Source of the DNA: Kangiellaceae bacterium
Lineage (GTDB): Bacteria > Pseudomonadota > Gammaproteobacteria > Enterobacterales > Kangiellaceae
DNA: 64,000 bases
Direction of reading: 5' to 3'
Assembly (NCBI GenBank): GCA_013373015.1
Contig: JABXIQ010000018.1
Location: 82,098 to 146,097, forward strand
Positions 1 to 9,972 of this stretch are shown in pieces; the stretch's first letter is position 1; every line of letters begins with the position of its first letter. Position numbers and translations under genes: made by a program. The notes under the pieces are model-generated. The model did not search any database and was not told the origin of the DNA. It saw only the letters and a program-made list of their open reading frames with translations.

Positions 1-1
1 C

Positions 2-586
2 TTTGTATTCGGTGGTTTCGTAGCCTTGGCTTTGTGGCTTCCTAAATACTATGTTGGAGAATACGGCTTAGATCTTAAAACAGCATCTTTTATCACAATG
101 ATTTTCACTTTACCTTCAGGTGTGATTCGTGCGCTAGGTGGTTATCTATCCGATAAAGTCGGTGCTCGCAAAGTGAATTGGTGGGTATTCTGGTTTTCAA
201 TTGCAGCTTTATTCTTCTTATCTTACCCGCAAACCAGTATGACTATTAAAGGTATTGATGGCGATATGAACTTCGATATTGGGTTAAGCATGTGGTTCTT
301 TACAGCACTAGTTTTCATTGTAGGTATTGCTCAAGGTATTGGTAAAGCCAGTGTCTATCGCATTATTCACGATTATTACCCAGATAACATGGGTTCAGTA
401 GGCGGCATGGTTGGTGTTATTGGCGGCCTTGGTGGTTTCACTCTACCAATTATTTTCGGATTACTATCTGATTACACAAACATTCGTAGCTCATGCTTTA
501 TGTTGTTATTTGGCTTGGTAGGCGTGTGCATGTTGTGGATGAACTACGCAATCGTACAACAAAAGAAAGAAAGCGAATTACTGTAA
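2..586 (+). CDS. narK1: NarK1-type nitrate/nitrite transporter, C-terminal part (5' end outside window)
   Basis: The reading frame is already open at the window edge, so only about the last 194 residues are present. They show MFS helices, the loop motif GGYLSDKVGARK and the nitrate-signature stretch GGMVGVIGGLGGF preceded by YRIIHDYYPDNMGS, which is characteristic of NarK1-type carriers. Family knowledge: NarK1 proteins import nitrate, probably with protons, across the inner membrane. It is followed by a second, different NarK and then narGHJI, the same order as the Pseudomonas aeruginosa nar operon. The promoter must lie upstream of the window. NarK1 versus NarK2 typing is inferred from motif and position. 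Confidence 0.88.
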   Translation, partial: FVFGGFVALALWLPKYYVGEYGLDLKTASFITMIFTLPSGVIRALGGYLSDKVGARKVNWWVFWFSIAALFFLSYPQTSMTIKGIDGDMNFDIGLSMWFFTALVFIVGIAQGIGKASVYRIIHDYYPDNMGSVGGMVGVIGGLGGFTLPIIFGLLSDYTNIRSSCFMLLFGLVGVCMLWMNYAIVQQKKESELL

Positions 587-593
587 ATGCTTT

Positions 594-612
594 GCCCCGA
601 TGTATGCGGGGC
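594..612 (+). terminator. intercistronic GC hairpin between narK1 and narK2
   Basis: GCCCCG and CGGGGC form a six-pair stem around a seven-base loop just after the narK1 stop. Only a weak T stretch (ttagtttt) follows, so it is more likely a partial terminator or an mRNA-stability hairpin that adjusts expression within the operon than a full stop. Confidence 0.45.
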
Positions 613-660
613 TTAGTTTTGCTAATTAAATTACATTTAAATAAACACTGGAGTTAAACA

Positions 661-2274
661 ATGGCTGACTTAAAAAAATGGGATGTTGAAGATCCTAAGT
701 TTTGGGAGTCCGAAGGCAAAAAAATAGCCAATCGAAATCTTTGGATTTCCATCCCAAGCCTACTGTGCGGTTTCGCCGTATGGTTATATTGGGGAATCAT
801 CACCGTACAAATGTTGAACCTTGGTTTCCCATTTGCTAAATCAGAGCTATTTACCTTAATGGCAATTGCAGGTTTAACAGGTGCAACGTTGCGTATTCCT
901 AGCAGCTTCTTCATCAGACTATGTGGTGGTCGCAACACCATTTTCTTTACTACAGCCTTATTAATGATCCCTGCATTTGGTGCAGGCATGGCATTACAAG
1001 ATAAAAATACTCCGTTATGGGTATTCCAGTTACTTGCATTATTATCTGGTCTAGGCGGCGGTAACTTCGCTTCATCAATGTCAAATATCAGCTTCTTTTT
1101 TCCTAAAAAGCAGCAAGGTTTGGCCTTAGGCTTGAACGCTGGTTTAGGTAATTTTGGTGTTACTACCATGCAAATTATTGTGCCATTGTTTATGACTTTT
1201 GGTGCGTTTGGTGCCATGGGTGGCGACCCAATGACTTTGGTAAGTTCAAGCGGTACTTTAATTGGCAAAATCGAAGCTGGTTCTGATACTTGGATCCAAA
1301 ATGCTGGTTTTGTGTGGTTATTATTATTAGTTCCACTAGCATTTGCTGGTTGGTTCTTGATGAACAACATTAAAACTCCAGAAGTTTCTCCAGATATTGG
1401 TAATCCAGTTAGTTCATTCGCCAAAATTACATTCATGCTATTGATTGGCTTCATTACTGCAATTTTCGGTCTATGGTTAATGCTTCCAGAAAGCGCTAAT
1501 GGCTCTGGTTTTGGTGTTCCAAAAGAAGTTGTATTGGTTTTGGTGATTGCTTCAACAGTATTCTTATTGAAAGCTTTACCTGGCGAAATTGGCACAAGCT
1601 TAAAGCGTCAATACAAAATTTTTAATAACAAGCACACTTGGGTAATGAGTGTAATTTATACCATGACATTCGGCTCTTTCATTGGCTTTGCGGCAGCATT
1701 CCCGCTAGCGATTAAAGTGATCTTTGGCTATAGCCATGTGATGGTTGATGGCGTTATGACTCATGACACTATTAATCCAAATGGCCCTAGTGCATTAATG
1801 TACGCTTGGATGGGGCCATTTATTGGTGCCTTGATTCGCCCTGTAGGTGGCTGGATTTCTGACAAAGTGGGCGGCGCATTAGTGACTCAAATTTGTTCGG
1901 TAATTATGGTTGCAAGTGCTTTAGGTGTAGCTCATTACATGAAAGCTGCATACGCCTCAGCTAGTCCAGAAGAATTCTTTGTACCATTCTTCATTTTATT
2001 TCTAGTGCTGTTCGCTGCTACTGGTATTGGTAATGGTTCGACTTTCCGTACTATCGCAATGGTTTTTCCAAAAGAGCAAGCTGGGCCTGTTTTAGGTTGG
2101 ACTTCTGCGGTAGCTGCATACGGCGCTTTCTATATTCCTAAAGTCTTTGGTGAGCAAATCAAAGCAACTACACCTGAATATGCGTTGATTGGCTTCGCTA
2201 TTTTCTACGGTGTATGTGTATTCATTAACTGGTGGTTCTATTTAAGAAAAAGTGGCGAGTTTTATAACCCGTAA
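661..2274 (+). CDS. narK2: NarK2-type nitrate/nitrite antiporter
   Basis: A 537-residue MFS protein with about 12 hydrophobic segments. Both nitrate-signature regions are visible: GGGNFASSMSNISFFFP near residues 138-154 and GIGNGSTFRTIAMVFP near residues 457-472. Family knowledge: NarK2-type carriers exchange external nitrate for internal nitrite, supplying the cytoplasmic active site of NarG and removing toxic nitrite. The gene sits between narK1 and narG in one direction, 58 bp before narG. The N-terminal extension of about 35 residues before the first helix is soluble. A SD-like CTGGAG lies just before the ATG. Confidence 0.93.
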   Translation: MADLKKWDVEDPKFWESEGKKIANRNLWISIPSLLCGFAVWLYWGIITVQMLNLGFPFAKSELFTLMAIAGLTGATLRIPSSFFIRLCGGRNTIFFTTALLMIPAFGAGMALQDKNTPLWVFQLLALLSGLGGGNFASSMSNISFFFPKKQQGLALGLNAGLGNFGVTTMQIIVPLFMTFGAFGAMGGDPMTLVSSSGTLIGKIEAGSDTWIQNAGFVWLLLLVPLAFAGWFLMNNIKTPEVSPDIGNPVSSFAKITFMLLIGFITAIFGLWLMLPESANGSGFGVPKEVVLVLVIASTVFLLKALPGEIGTSLKRQYKIFNNKHTWVMSVIYTMTFGSFIGFAAAFPLAIKVIFGYSHVMVDGVMTHDTINPNGPSALMYAWMGPFIGALIRPVGGWISDKVGGALVTQICSVIMVASALGVAHYMKAAYASASPEEFFVPFFILFLVLFAATGIGNGSTFRTIAMVFPKEQAGPVLGWTSAVAAYGAFYIPKVFGEQIKATTPEYALIGFAIFYGVCVFINWWFYLRKSGEFYNP

Positions 2275-2332
2275 ATGTTAATGATAGAAATGAATTTTGA
2301 ACTATTTATGAAAGATCAGCTGGGAGAGTAAT

Positions 2333-5300
2333 ATGAGTCAATTCCTTGATCGTTTACAGTTTTTCAAAAAGAAGCAAGGTGAATTTTCAAATGGTCACGG
2401 CGAAGTGACCAACGAAAGCCGAGCTTGGGAAAACAGTTATCGACAACGTTGGCAACACGATAAAATTGTACGCTCAACTCATGGCGTGAATTGCACAGGT
2501 TCATGTAGTTGGAAAATTTATGTAAAAAATGGCTTGGTAACTTGGGAAACTCAACAAACAGACTACCCAAGAACTCGGCCAGATTTACCGAATCATGAGC
2601 CACGAGGTTGCCCACGTGGTGCGAGTTACTCCTGGTATTTATATAGCGCAAATCGCCTAAAATACCCGAAAGTGCGTAAGCCATTATTAAAGTTATGGCG
2701 TGAAGCTCGTCTGACGAAGACACCAGTAGATGCATGGCAATCTATCGTTGAAGATCCTGCTAAAGCAAAGTCATATAAATCAAGGCGTGGCTTGGGTGGT
2801 TTTGTTCGTTCAACTTGGGATGAAGTGAATGAAATTATCGCTGCAGCAAATGTTTATACGGCTAAGCAATATGGACCTGATCGAATAATCGGTTTCTCTC
2901 CAATTCCAGCTATGTCAATGGTTTCCTATGCAGCGGGCTCGCGCTACCTATCTTTGATTGGTGGCGTTTGTATGAGTTTCTACGATTGGTACTGTGATTT
3001 ACCACCAGCCTCACCAATGACTTGGGGTGAACAAACAGACGTGCCAGAGTCAGCGGATTGGTATAATTCAAATTATATTATCGCTTGGGGTTCTAATGTT
3101 CCTCAAACTCGTACACCTGATGCTCACTTCTTCACTGAAGTGCGATATAAAGGTGCTAAGACGGTTTCTATTACTCCAGACTATGCCGAAGTTTCTAAGT
3201 TAACAGATGAATGGTTAAATCCAAAACAGGGAACTGATGCAGCATTAGGTATGGCTTTTGGTCATGTAATCCTAAAGGAATTCCACTTAGACAACCCAAG
3301 CGAATACTTCACCGATTATGTTCGCCGTACTACCGATATGCCAATGTTGGTTGTGTTGGATGATTTTGAAAACGGTGCTTACACTGCTGGTAAATTCTTA
3401 CGTGCTTCTGATTTAGCTGATAATTTAGGCCAAGATAATAATCCTGAATGGAAGTCTATTGCTTTCGATGAAAATACCAATGAGCTTGTGTCACCGCAAG
3501 GTTCTATTGGTTATCGTTGGGGCGAAAAAGGCAAATGGAATATCGAAGATAAAGAAGGTAAAGATGGTAAAGAGGTTAAGCTTCAGTTGTCATTGATTGG
3601 AGAAGAAGTTGCATCAGTTTCTTTCCCACACTTTGCTTCAGACAAATCCAATCAACATTGGGTTTCTTGTGAGCACAATGAAGTCTTAAATCGTAATGTT
3701 CCATGCAAATCTTTGACATTAGGCGATGGTCGTCAAGTTAAAGTGGCCACAGTTTACGACTTAATGATTGCCAACTACGGTATCGACCGTGGTTTAGGCG
3801 GTGAAAATGTTGCATCAAGTTTTGACGATGACATTCCGTTCACTCCAGCATGGCAAGAAAAAATCACTGGTGTAAGCCGTGATAAAGTGATTCGTGTTGC
3901 TCGTGAGTTTGCTGATACTGCAGACAAGACTAAAGGTAAGTCCATGATTATTGTGGGCGCTGCGATGAACCACTGGTATCACATGGATATGAACTACCGT
4001 GGCCTTATCAACATGCTAATGATGTGTGGTTGTATTGGTCAATCGGGTGGCGGCTGGGCGCACTACGTTGGACAAGAAAAACTACGCCCACAAACTGGCT
4101 GGTTACCATTAGCCTTTGGTTTAGATTGGAGTCGTCCACCGCGTCAGATGAACTCGACTTCATTCTTCTATAATCACAGTTCGCAATGGCGTCATGAAAA
4201 AGTAAGTATTCATGAAGTCTTATCGCCTTTGGCGGATAAGTCACAATTCCCTGAGCATATGCTTGATTACAACATCAAAGCGGAGCGTATGGGGTGGTTA
4301 CCATCGGCACCACAGCTTAATCGTAACCCTCTACAAATTACCCGTGATGCAGAAGCTGCTGGTATGGATCCGAAAGATTTTGTGGTACAAGAGTTGAAAA
4401 ACGGTAACTTACGTTTTGCTGCTGAGTCTCCAGACGATCCAAACAACTTCCCACGAAATATGTTTATCTGGCGCTCTAATTTATTAGGTTCGTCAGGTAA
4501 AGGTCATGAGTATATGCTGAAGTACTTATTAGGTACTAAAAACGGCGTTATGAATGACGATTTAGGCGTGCGTGACGGCTTTAAGCCGCAAGAAGCTGAC
4601 TGGGTTGATGAAGGTGCGCAAGGTAAATTGGATCTAGTAACCACACTGGATTTCCGTATGTCTTCAACTTGTTTGTATTCAGATATCGTTTTACCAACTG
4701 CTTGCTGGTATGAAAAAGACGATTTGAATACTTCAGATATGCATCCGTTCATTCACCCACTTTCTACTGCGGTTGATCCAGCTTGGGAAGCGCGTTCTGA
4801 TTGGGAAATCTATAAAGGCATTGCCAAGAAGTTCTCAGAAGTAGCAGAAGGCGAGTTAGGTGTAGAAAAAGATTTGGTTACTGTGCCAATTCTTCATGAC
4901 ACTCCCGGAGAGTTAGCACAACCAGACGTTAAAGATTGGAAAAAAGGCGAGTGTGAGTTAATCCCAGGTAAAACTGCTCCAAATATGATGGTGGTTGAGC
5001 GTGATTATCCCAACACTTACAAGAAGTTTACTTCATTAGGTCCATTGCTAGAAAAATTAGGTAATGGTGGTAAAGGTATTGGCTGGGATACTCAAGAAGA
5101 AGTTGAGTTCTTGCGTCAGCTTAACCATACCGTGCTTGATGAAGGGGTCAGCGAAGGTCAACCTAAGATCGAAAGCGCAATTGATGCTGCCGAAGTGGTT
5201 CTTTCATTAGCACCTGAAACTAACGGTAATGTGGCGGTAAAAGCTTGGAAAGCACTTGGTGAATTTACGGGTCGTGACCATACTCATTTAGCAACTCCGA

Positions 5301-6085
5301 AGCATGAAGAGAAAATACGTTTCCGTGATATTCAAGCACAACCACGAAAAATTATTTCTTCACCTACATGGTCTGGATTAGAAGATGAACACGTTAGCTA
5401 CAACGCAGGTTATACCAACGTTCATGAACTAATCCCATGGCGTACTATTACGGGTCGTCAGCAGTTCTATCAAGATCATACTTGGATGCAGGCATTTGGT
5501 GAGCAGATGGTTTCTTACCGCCCGCCAATCAATACTAAAACCATTGAGTATGTGAAAGATAAGAAACCAAACGGCAACAAAGAGATTGTTCTGAACTGGA
5601 TCACTCCACACCAAAAATGGGGTATCCACAGTACTTACTCTGATAACTTGTTAATGTTGACACTTTCGCGCGGTGGTCCAATTATTTGGATGAGTGAGCT
5701 TGATGCAAAAGACGCGGGTATTGAGGATAACGATTGGGTTGAAGTCTTTAACGCCAATGGTGCGATTGCTTGTCGTGCGGTAGTCAGTCAGCGTGTTAAA
5801 CAAGGCATGGTCATGATGTATCACGCCCAAGAGCGTATTGTGAATGTACCAGGTTCTGAAATGACGGGTACTCGTGGTGGCCACCATAACTCAGTAACTC
5901 GTGTGGTAATGAAACCAACGCACATGATCGGTGGTTACGCGCAGCAATCTTACGGCTTCAACTACTACGGCACCGTAGGTTGTAACCGTGATGAATTTGT
6001 TGTTGTTAGAAAGATGGACAAAGTTGATTGGCTCGATGGGCCAGATGGCGATGTTCTTCCACAACCACTACCAGAAGATGTATAG
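2333..6085 (+). CDS. narG: respiratory nitrate reductase alpha subunit NarG
   Basis: At 1250 residues it has the usual NarG length. It carries the molybdenum bis-MGD cofactor and reduces nitrate to nitrite on the cytoplasmic side of the membrane. The unusual His-Cys3 ligand set of the FS0 [4Fe-4S] cluster is visible: H50, C54 and C58 in HGVNCTGSC, then a Cys in PRGCPRG. The Mo-ligand aspartate lies in YDWYCDLPPASPMTWGEQ. No Tat signal is seen, as expected for membrane-anchored Nar. SD GGGAG precedes the ATG. narH begins nine bases after the stop, so the subunits are co-translated. Confidence 0.97.
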   Translation: MSQFLDRLQFFKKKQGEFSNGHGEVTNESRAWENSYRQRWQHDKIVRSTHGVNCTGSCSWKIYVKNGLVTWETQQTDYPRTRPDLPNHEPRGCPRGASYSWYLYSANRLKYPKVRKPLLKLWREARLTKTPVDAWQSIVEDPAKAKSYKSRRGLGGFVRSTWDEVNEIIAAANVYTAKQYGPDRIIGFSPIPAMSMVSYAAGSRYLSLIGGVCMSFYDWYCDLPPASPMTWGEQTDVPESADWYNSNYIIAWGSNVPQTRTPDAHFFTEVRYKGAKTVSITPDYAEVSKLTDEWLNPKQGTDAALGMAFGHVILKEFHLDNPSEYFTDYVRRTTDMPMLVVLDDFENGAYTAGKFLRASDLADNLGQDNNPEWKSIAFDENTNELVSPQGSIGYRWGEKGKWNIEDKEGKDGKEVKLQLSLIGEEVASVSFPHFASDKSNQHWVSCEHNEVLNRNVPCKSLTLGDGRQVKVATVYDLMIANYGIDRGLGGENVASSFDDDIPFTPAWQEKITGVSRDKVIRVAREFADTADKTKGKSMIIVGAAMNHWYHMDMNYRGLINMLMMCGCIGQSGGGWAHYVGQEKLRPQTGWLPLAFGLDWSRPPRQMNSTSFFYNHSSQWRHEKVSIHEVLSPLADKSQFPEHMLDYNIKAERMGWLPSAPQLNRNPLQITRDAEAAGMDPKDFVVQELKNGNLRFAAESPDDPNNFPRNMFIWRSNLLGSSGKGHEYMLKYLLGTKNGVMNDDLGVRDGFKPQEADWVDEGAQGKLDLVTTLDFRMSSTCLYSDIVLPTACWYEKDDLNTSDMHPFIHPLSTAVDPAWEARSDWEIYKGIAKKFSEVAEGELGVEKDLVTVPILHDTPGELAQPDVKDWKKGECELIPGKTAPNMMVVERDYPNTYKKFTSLGPLLEKLGNGGKGIGWDTQEEVEFLRQLNHTVLDEGVSEGQPKIESAIDAAEVVLSLAPETNGNVAVKAWKALGEFTGRDHTHLATPKHEEKIRFRDIQAQPRKIISSPTWSGLEDEHVSYNAGYTNVHELIPWRTITGRQQFYQDHTWMQAFGEQMVSYRPPINTKTIEYVKDKKPNGNKEIVLNWITPHQKWGIHSTYSDNLLMLTLSRGGPIIWMSELDAKDAGIEDNDWVEVFNANGAIACRAVVSQRVKQGMVMMYHAQERIVNVPGSEMTGTRGGHHNSVTRVVMKPTHMIGGYAQQSYGFNYYGTVGCNRDEFVVVRKMDKVDWLDGPDGDVLPQPLPEDV

Positions 6086-6094
6086 GAGCCTATC

Positions 6095-7648
6095 ATGAAG
6101 ATTCGTGCACAAGTAGGTATGGTTCTGAACCTTGATAAGTGTATTGGTTGCCATACTTGTTCGATTACCTGTAAAAACGTTTGGACTTCTCGCGAAGGGA
6201 TGGAATATGCCTGGTTTAACAATGTTGAAACCAAGCCAGGCATTGGCTATCCAAAAGAGTGGGAAAACCAAGACAAATGGAAAGGCGGCTGGGTGCGTAA
6301 AGCTAATGGTAAAATCCAGCCAAAGATCGGTGGTAAATTTCGCGTATTAGCCAATATTTTTGCTAATCCTGATTTGCCAGAAATTGATGATTACTACGAG
6401 CCATTTGATTTCGATTATCAACATTTGCATACCGCAAAAGAATCTGAACATCAGCCAACCGCACGCCCACGCTCAGTACTGAGCGGTAAGCGTATGGAAA
6501 AAATCGAATGGGGTCCTAACTGGGAAGAAATTCTAGGGACTGAGTTTGCAAAACGTAGTAAAGATAAAAACTTCGAGAATGTTCAAAAAGAAATTTATGG
6601 CCAATACGAAAATACGTTCATGATGTATTTGCCACGTCTTTGTGAGCATTGCTTGAACCCAACCTGTGTGGCTTCTTGTCCATCAGGCGCTATCTATAAA
6701 CGTGAAGAAGACGGCATCGTTCTAATTGACCAAGAAAAATGTCGTGGCTGGCGTATGTGTATCAGCGGCTGTCCATACAAGAAAATCTACTACAACTGGA
6801 AAACAGGCAAATCAGAAAAATGTATTTTCTGTTACCCACGTATTGAAGCGGGTATGCCAACGGTTTGTTCTGAAACGTGTGTAGGTCGTATCCGTTATCT
6901 TGGCGTATTACTTTACGATGCGGATCGTATTGCCGAAGTTGCTTCAACTAAGTCTGAAACTGACTTGTACGAAAAGCAGCTTGAAATCTTCTTAGATCCA
7001 TTTGATCCAGAAGTGATTAAACAAGCTAAGAAAGATGGTATTGCTGACTCCGTATTAAAAGCAGCACAAGAGTCGCCAGTTTATAAAATGGCGGTAGACT
7101 GGAAGCTAGCGTTACCATTGCACCCTGAGTATAGAACTTTGCCAATGGTTTGGTATGTTCCTTCGTTAAGCCCAATTCAATCTGCAGCTGAAGCAGGGCA
7201 CATCGGTACTGTAGGTAAATCTGGAGTTATCCCTGATGTTGAATCACTGAGAATTCCAGTGAAGTACCTTGCCAATATGCTAACAGCTGGTGATGAAAAA
7301 CCGGTGATATTGGCACTAAAACGCTTACTAGCAATGCGTGCTTACAAACGTTCGCAGCAAGTTGAAGGGGTTGAAGATCTAGAAGTGCTTGAGGACGTTT
7401 CATTAACCAAAAAACAAGTTGAAGAAATGTACCGCTATCTTGCCATTGCAAACTATGAAGATCGTTATGTGATCCCAACAGGTCATCGTGAATTGAACAT
7501 TCCTGAGGCTTACGAAGAGCGTAACGGTTGTGGCTTTAGTTTTGGTAACGGCTGTAGTTCAGGCAGTAATGATGTGAATATGTTTGGTGCTAAGAAAATT
7601 ACTAAACGTGACATCATCAAGACTGTACAAATCTGGGAGAATGACTAA
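6095..7648 (+). CDS. narH: respiratory nitrate reductase beta subunit NarH
   Basis: A 517-residue iron-sulfur subunit that passes electrons from NarI hemes to NarG. Four cysteine groups are visible: CIGCHTCSITC near residue 16, CEHCLNPTC, CRGWRMCISGC and CIFCYPR with a later CSETC. The Trp in CRGWRMC replaces a cysteine, as in known NarH proteins where it makes the FS4 centre a [3Fe-4S] cluster. The stop overlaps the narJ start by one base (TAATG), indicating translational coupling. Confidence 0.97.
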   Translation: MKIRAQVGMVLNLDKCIGCHTCSITCKNVWTSREGMEYAWFNNVETKPGIGYPKEWENQDKWKGGWVRKANGKIQPKIGGKFRVLANIFANPDLPEIDDYYEPFDFDYQHLHTAKESEHQPTARPRSVLSGKRMEKIEWGPNWEEILGTEFAKRSKDKNFENVQKEIYGQYENTFMMYLPRLCEHCLNPTCVASCPSGAIYKREEDGIVLIDQEKCRGWRMCISGCPYKKIYYNWKTGKSEKCIFCYPRIEAGMPTVCSETCVGRIRYLGVLLYDADRIAEVASTKSETDLYEKQLEIFLDPFDPEVIKQAKKDGIADSVLKAAQESPVYKMAVDWKLALPLHPEYRTLPMVWYVPSLSPIQSAAEAGHIGTVGKSGVIPDVESLRIPVKYLANMLTAGDEKPVILALKRLLAMRAYKRSQQVEGVEDLEVLEDVSLTKKQVEEMYRYLAIANYEDRYVIPTGHRELNIPEAYEERNGCGFSFGNGCSSGSNDVNMFGAKKITKRDIIKTVQIWEND

Positions 7649-8379
7649 TGCAAATATTGAAAGTTATTGCCCGATTATTGGACTATCCAACCCAAGACTT
7701 ATTAGATAACGCAGATATTTTGGTTGAAGCAACAGCTTCAACCAAATACTTGCCACCAGAATTACGTCAACAAATTATTGCTCTGATTGAGCGTCATAAA
7801 GCCAGTGATATTTATGACTTGCAAGCAGATTATGATAGTTTGTTTGAGCGTGGCCGCTATGTTTCATTGCTGATTTTTGAGCATGTACATGGTGAGTCAC
7901 GTGATCGCGGACAAGCAATGGTGGATCTGCTTGATATGTACAAGTCTAAAGGCTTTGAGCTAGATTCTCGTCAAATGCCTGATTATACTCCTCTATTTTT
8001 AGAGTTTCTATCAGAGCAAGACGAAATGTATGCACGTGAATGGCTAGCGGATGTAGGACATATTTTAGCTTTATTAGAAGAGCGCCTTAACAAGCGTGAT
8101 TCAGACTTCAGTAGTTTGTTTAGTAGCTTGTTAGTGATTTCTGGTGCTCAAGTCGATCGCCAAGAAATTCAGAAAACGGTACAGAAAGAAGCTGCTGAAG
8201 ATACCTTAGAGGCGATTGATAAAGAATGGGAAGACAAAGAAATTCGTTTCGATGATCCTATTGATGGTCAATCTTGTCCGTCTAATCGTCCCGATCCAGC
8301 TTTAGCTGCTAATAAAAACGTTCCAATTCAATGGCACGATGCAGCTGACGCAAGTAAAGCTAAGTCATTACAACGCTAG
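7648..8379 (+). CDS. narJ: nitrate reductase assembly chaperone NarJ
   Basis: A 243-residue acidic, helix-rich protein with the NarJ/TorD fold pattern: LLDYPTQDL at the N-terminus, FERGRYVSLLIFEHVHGESRDRGQAM near residues 68-93 and YTPLFLEFLSEQ near 112. NarJ binds the NarG N-terminus and promotes cofactor insertion before membrane docking; it is not part of the finished enzyme. The start codon overlaps the narH stop. Its C-terminus is charged and low-complexity. narI follows after 16 bases. Confidence 0.93.
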   Translation: MQILKVIARLLDYPTQDLLDNADILVEATASTKYLPPELRQQIIALIERHKASDIYDLQADYDSLFERGRYVSLLIFEHVHGESRDRGQAMVDLLDMYKSKGFELDSRQMPDYTPLFLEFLSEQDEMYAREWLADVGHILALLEERLNKRDSDFSSLFSSLLVISGAQVDRQEIQKTVQKEAAEDTLEAIDKEWEDKEIRFDDPIDGQSCPSNRPDPALAANKNVPIQWHDAADASKAKSLQR

Positions 8380-8395
8380 GTCCAGGAGAAGAGTT

Positions 8396-9079
8396 ATGTC
8401 AAATTTGAATACGTTACTTTTTGGGATCTATCCTTACATTGCATTTGCTATATGTGTTGTAGGTTGTTGGATCCGTTTCGATCGCGAGCCTTATACTTGG
8501 AAAGCACATTCCAGTCAGGCACTGCGAAACAAAGGTAAAAGCTTCCGTATCGCCAGTAATTTATTCCATGTGGGTGTTATTTTCATCCTGTTGGGACACT
8601 TTGTTGGTCTACTAACCCCGGAAGTGATTTACCACCACTTTATCAGTACCGCTAACAAACAATTATTAGCGATGGTATCAGGTGGCTTTTTCGGTATCTT
8701 ATGTTTGATTGGATTATTAATGCTACTTCATCGCCGATTAACCGATGATAGAGTGCGCGCTAATAGCAGCAAATCGGATATTTTTATCTTGGTATTATTG
8801 TTAGTTCAATTGATTTTAGGCTTGATGACTATCGTAGTTTCTACACACCACATGGACGGTTCTGTGATGGTGCAACTGGCTAACTGGGCGCAATCCATTG
8901 TCTTATTCCAAGGCTTTGAAGCTGCGGCCTATATCGCCAATGTGCATATCATTTACAAGCTGCACGTGTTTGTAGGTATGACTATGATCTTAGTATTCCC
9001 ATTTACTCGATTGGTGCATATTATCAGCGCACCAGTGTGGTATCTTGGACGTAGGTATCAAGTCGTAAGACAACGTTAA
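8396..9079 (+). CDS. narI: respiratory nitrate reductase gamma subunit NarI
   Basis: The ATG at 8396 is chosen because AGGAG lies eight bases upstream and it gives 227 residues, matching E. coli NarI (225). An earlier in-frame ATG would overlap narJ and add a non-membrane segment. Five hydrophobic helices and several histidines (FHVGVIFILLGHF, YKLHVFVG, RLVHII) fit the di-heme b cytochrome that oxidises quinol and anchors NarGH to the inner membrane. The protein starts directly with a membrane segment, as usual for NarI. Confidence 0.95.
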   Translation: MSNLNTLLFGIYPYIAFAICVVGCWIRFDREPYTWKAHSSQALRNKGKSFRIASNLFHVGVIFILLGHFVGLLTPEVIYHHFISTANKQLLAMVSGGFFGILCLIGLLMLLHRRLTDDRVRANSSKSDIFILVLLLVQLILGLMTIVVSTHHMDGSVMVQLANWAQSIVLFQGFEAAAYIANVHIIYKLHVFVGMTMILVFPFTRLVHIISAPVWYLGRRYQVVRQR

Positions 9080-9088
9080 AAGTAAAAT

Positions 9089-9109
9089 CGGGGGATTTTG
9101 TATCCCCCG
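9089..9109 (+). terminator. strong hairpin after narI
   Basis: CGGGGGA and TCCCCCG form a perfect seven-pair stem with a seven-base loop ten bases after the narI stop. No T-run follows, so it probably marks an RNA-processing or stability point rather than termination, allowing narGHJI mRNA to outlast the downstream ppi-moaA-mod part. Confidence 0.5.
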
Positions 9110-9140
9110 TATAACTCATAAAAAATTTGCAGGAAGATTT

Positions 9141-9959
9141 ATGTCATCTGTATCGAATTTTAAACCCGCTTTTACTAACACTAAGCAACAAATGCCTTTG
9201 CCTGTGATTAGTGTGAATGGTCGAGTGATAGATGAAAAAGAGCTATCTGACGAGATTCAATATCACCCAGCGCCAAGTGCAGAAGCTGCTATCCAAAAAG
9301 CTGGGCAGGCCTTAGTTATTCGTCAATTGCTTAAGCAACAGTTAGAGGAAAAAGCCATTGCCGAAGTTACTGAAGAGCAGGCTATTGAAAGCTTAATTGA
9401 CAAAAACGCAAAATATCAAACGCCTTCGGAAGATGATTGTGTTCGCTATTTTGAGCAAAACAAAGATAAGTTTGTGACCGCGCCGATTATGGAAGTCAGC
9501 CACATATTACTGGCTGTTGCACGTGATGATATTGAAGGTCGAATTAAGAAAAAGCAACAAGCTGAAAAACTCATCGATTCTTTACTGCAAGACCAAGACC
9601 TTTTTACTAAGTTTGTAGTAGATTATTCAGATTGCCCATCGAGCAAAACTCAAGGTTCTTTAGGTCAATTAAGTAAAGGACAGACAGTTCCTGAGTTTGA
9701 GCGTCAAGTATTCCCGCTAGATGAGGGTTTGCACAATAAACCTTTGGAATCTCGATATGGTTACCATATTGTGTTCATTAATAAAAAAATTGAGGGCAAT
9801 CAACTTGAATATGAGATGGTCAAAGAAAAGATCAAAGATTACTTGAACCATCGTCGCTACCGGCAATCAGTCAGCGATTATTTATATCGTTTGGTTGAAG
9901 AGTCTGAAATTGAAGGCATCGAATTACAGTTGGATCAAGAAAATATCTTTATCGGATAA
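9141..9959 (+). CDS. parvulin-type peptidyl-prolyl isomerase of the nar operon
   Basis: A 272-residue protein with a helical N-terminal part and a parvulin (PpiC/rotamase) domain at about residues 114-220: MEVSHILL at its start, GSLGQLSKGQTVPEFERQVF and YGYHIVFI near its end. There is no signal peptide or lipobox, so it should act in the cytoplasm. P. aeruginosa has the same kind of gene between narI and moaA, and a role in maturing the nitrate reductase is commonly inferred (compare NifM for nitrogenase). The exact client is not evident from sequence. It starts after a GGAAG Shine-Dalgarno. Confidence 0.85.
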   Translation: MSSVSNFKPAFTNTKQQMPLPVISVNGRVIDEKELSDEIQYHPAPSAEAAIQKAGQALVIRQLLKQQLEEKAIAEVTEEQAIESLIDKNAKYQTPSEDDCVRYFEQNKDKFVTAPIMEVSHILLAVARDDIEGRIKKKQQAEKLIDSLLQDQDLFTKFVVDYSDCPSSKTQGSLGQLSKGQTVPEFERQVFPLDEGLHNKPLESRYGYHIVFINKKIEGNQLEYEMVKEKIKDYLNHRRYRQSVSDYLYRLVEESEIEGIELQLDQENIFIG

Positions 9960-9972
9960 TAAGAGACTCTTT

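Noticed and set aside
654..1595. 313-codon frame on the minus strand
   Set aside because: It lies wholly inside narK2 in antisense, has no plausible start signal or domain, and is a shadow of the biased codon use of the real gene.
8339..8395. Upstream ATG for narI
   Set aside because: It would overlap narJ and add a basic, non-membrane extension; AGGAG is placed for the ATG at 8396.
9060..9140. Molybdenum-cofactor riboswitch before moaA
   Set aside because: moaA follows the PPIase gene with a 13-base gap, and the only structure after narI is a simple hairpin without the expected multi-stem fold.
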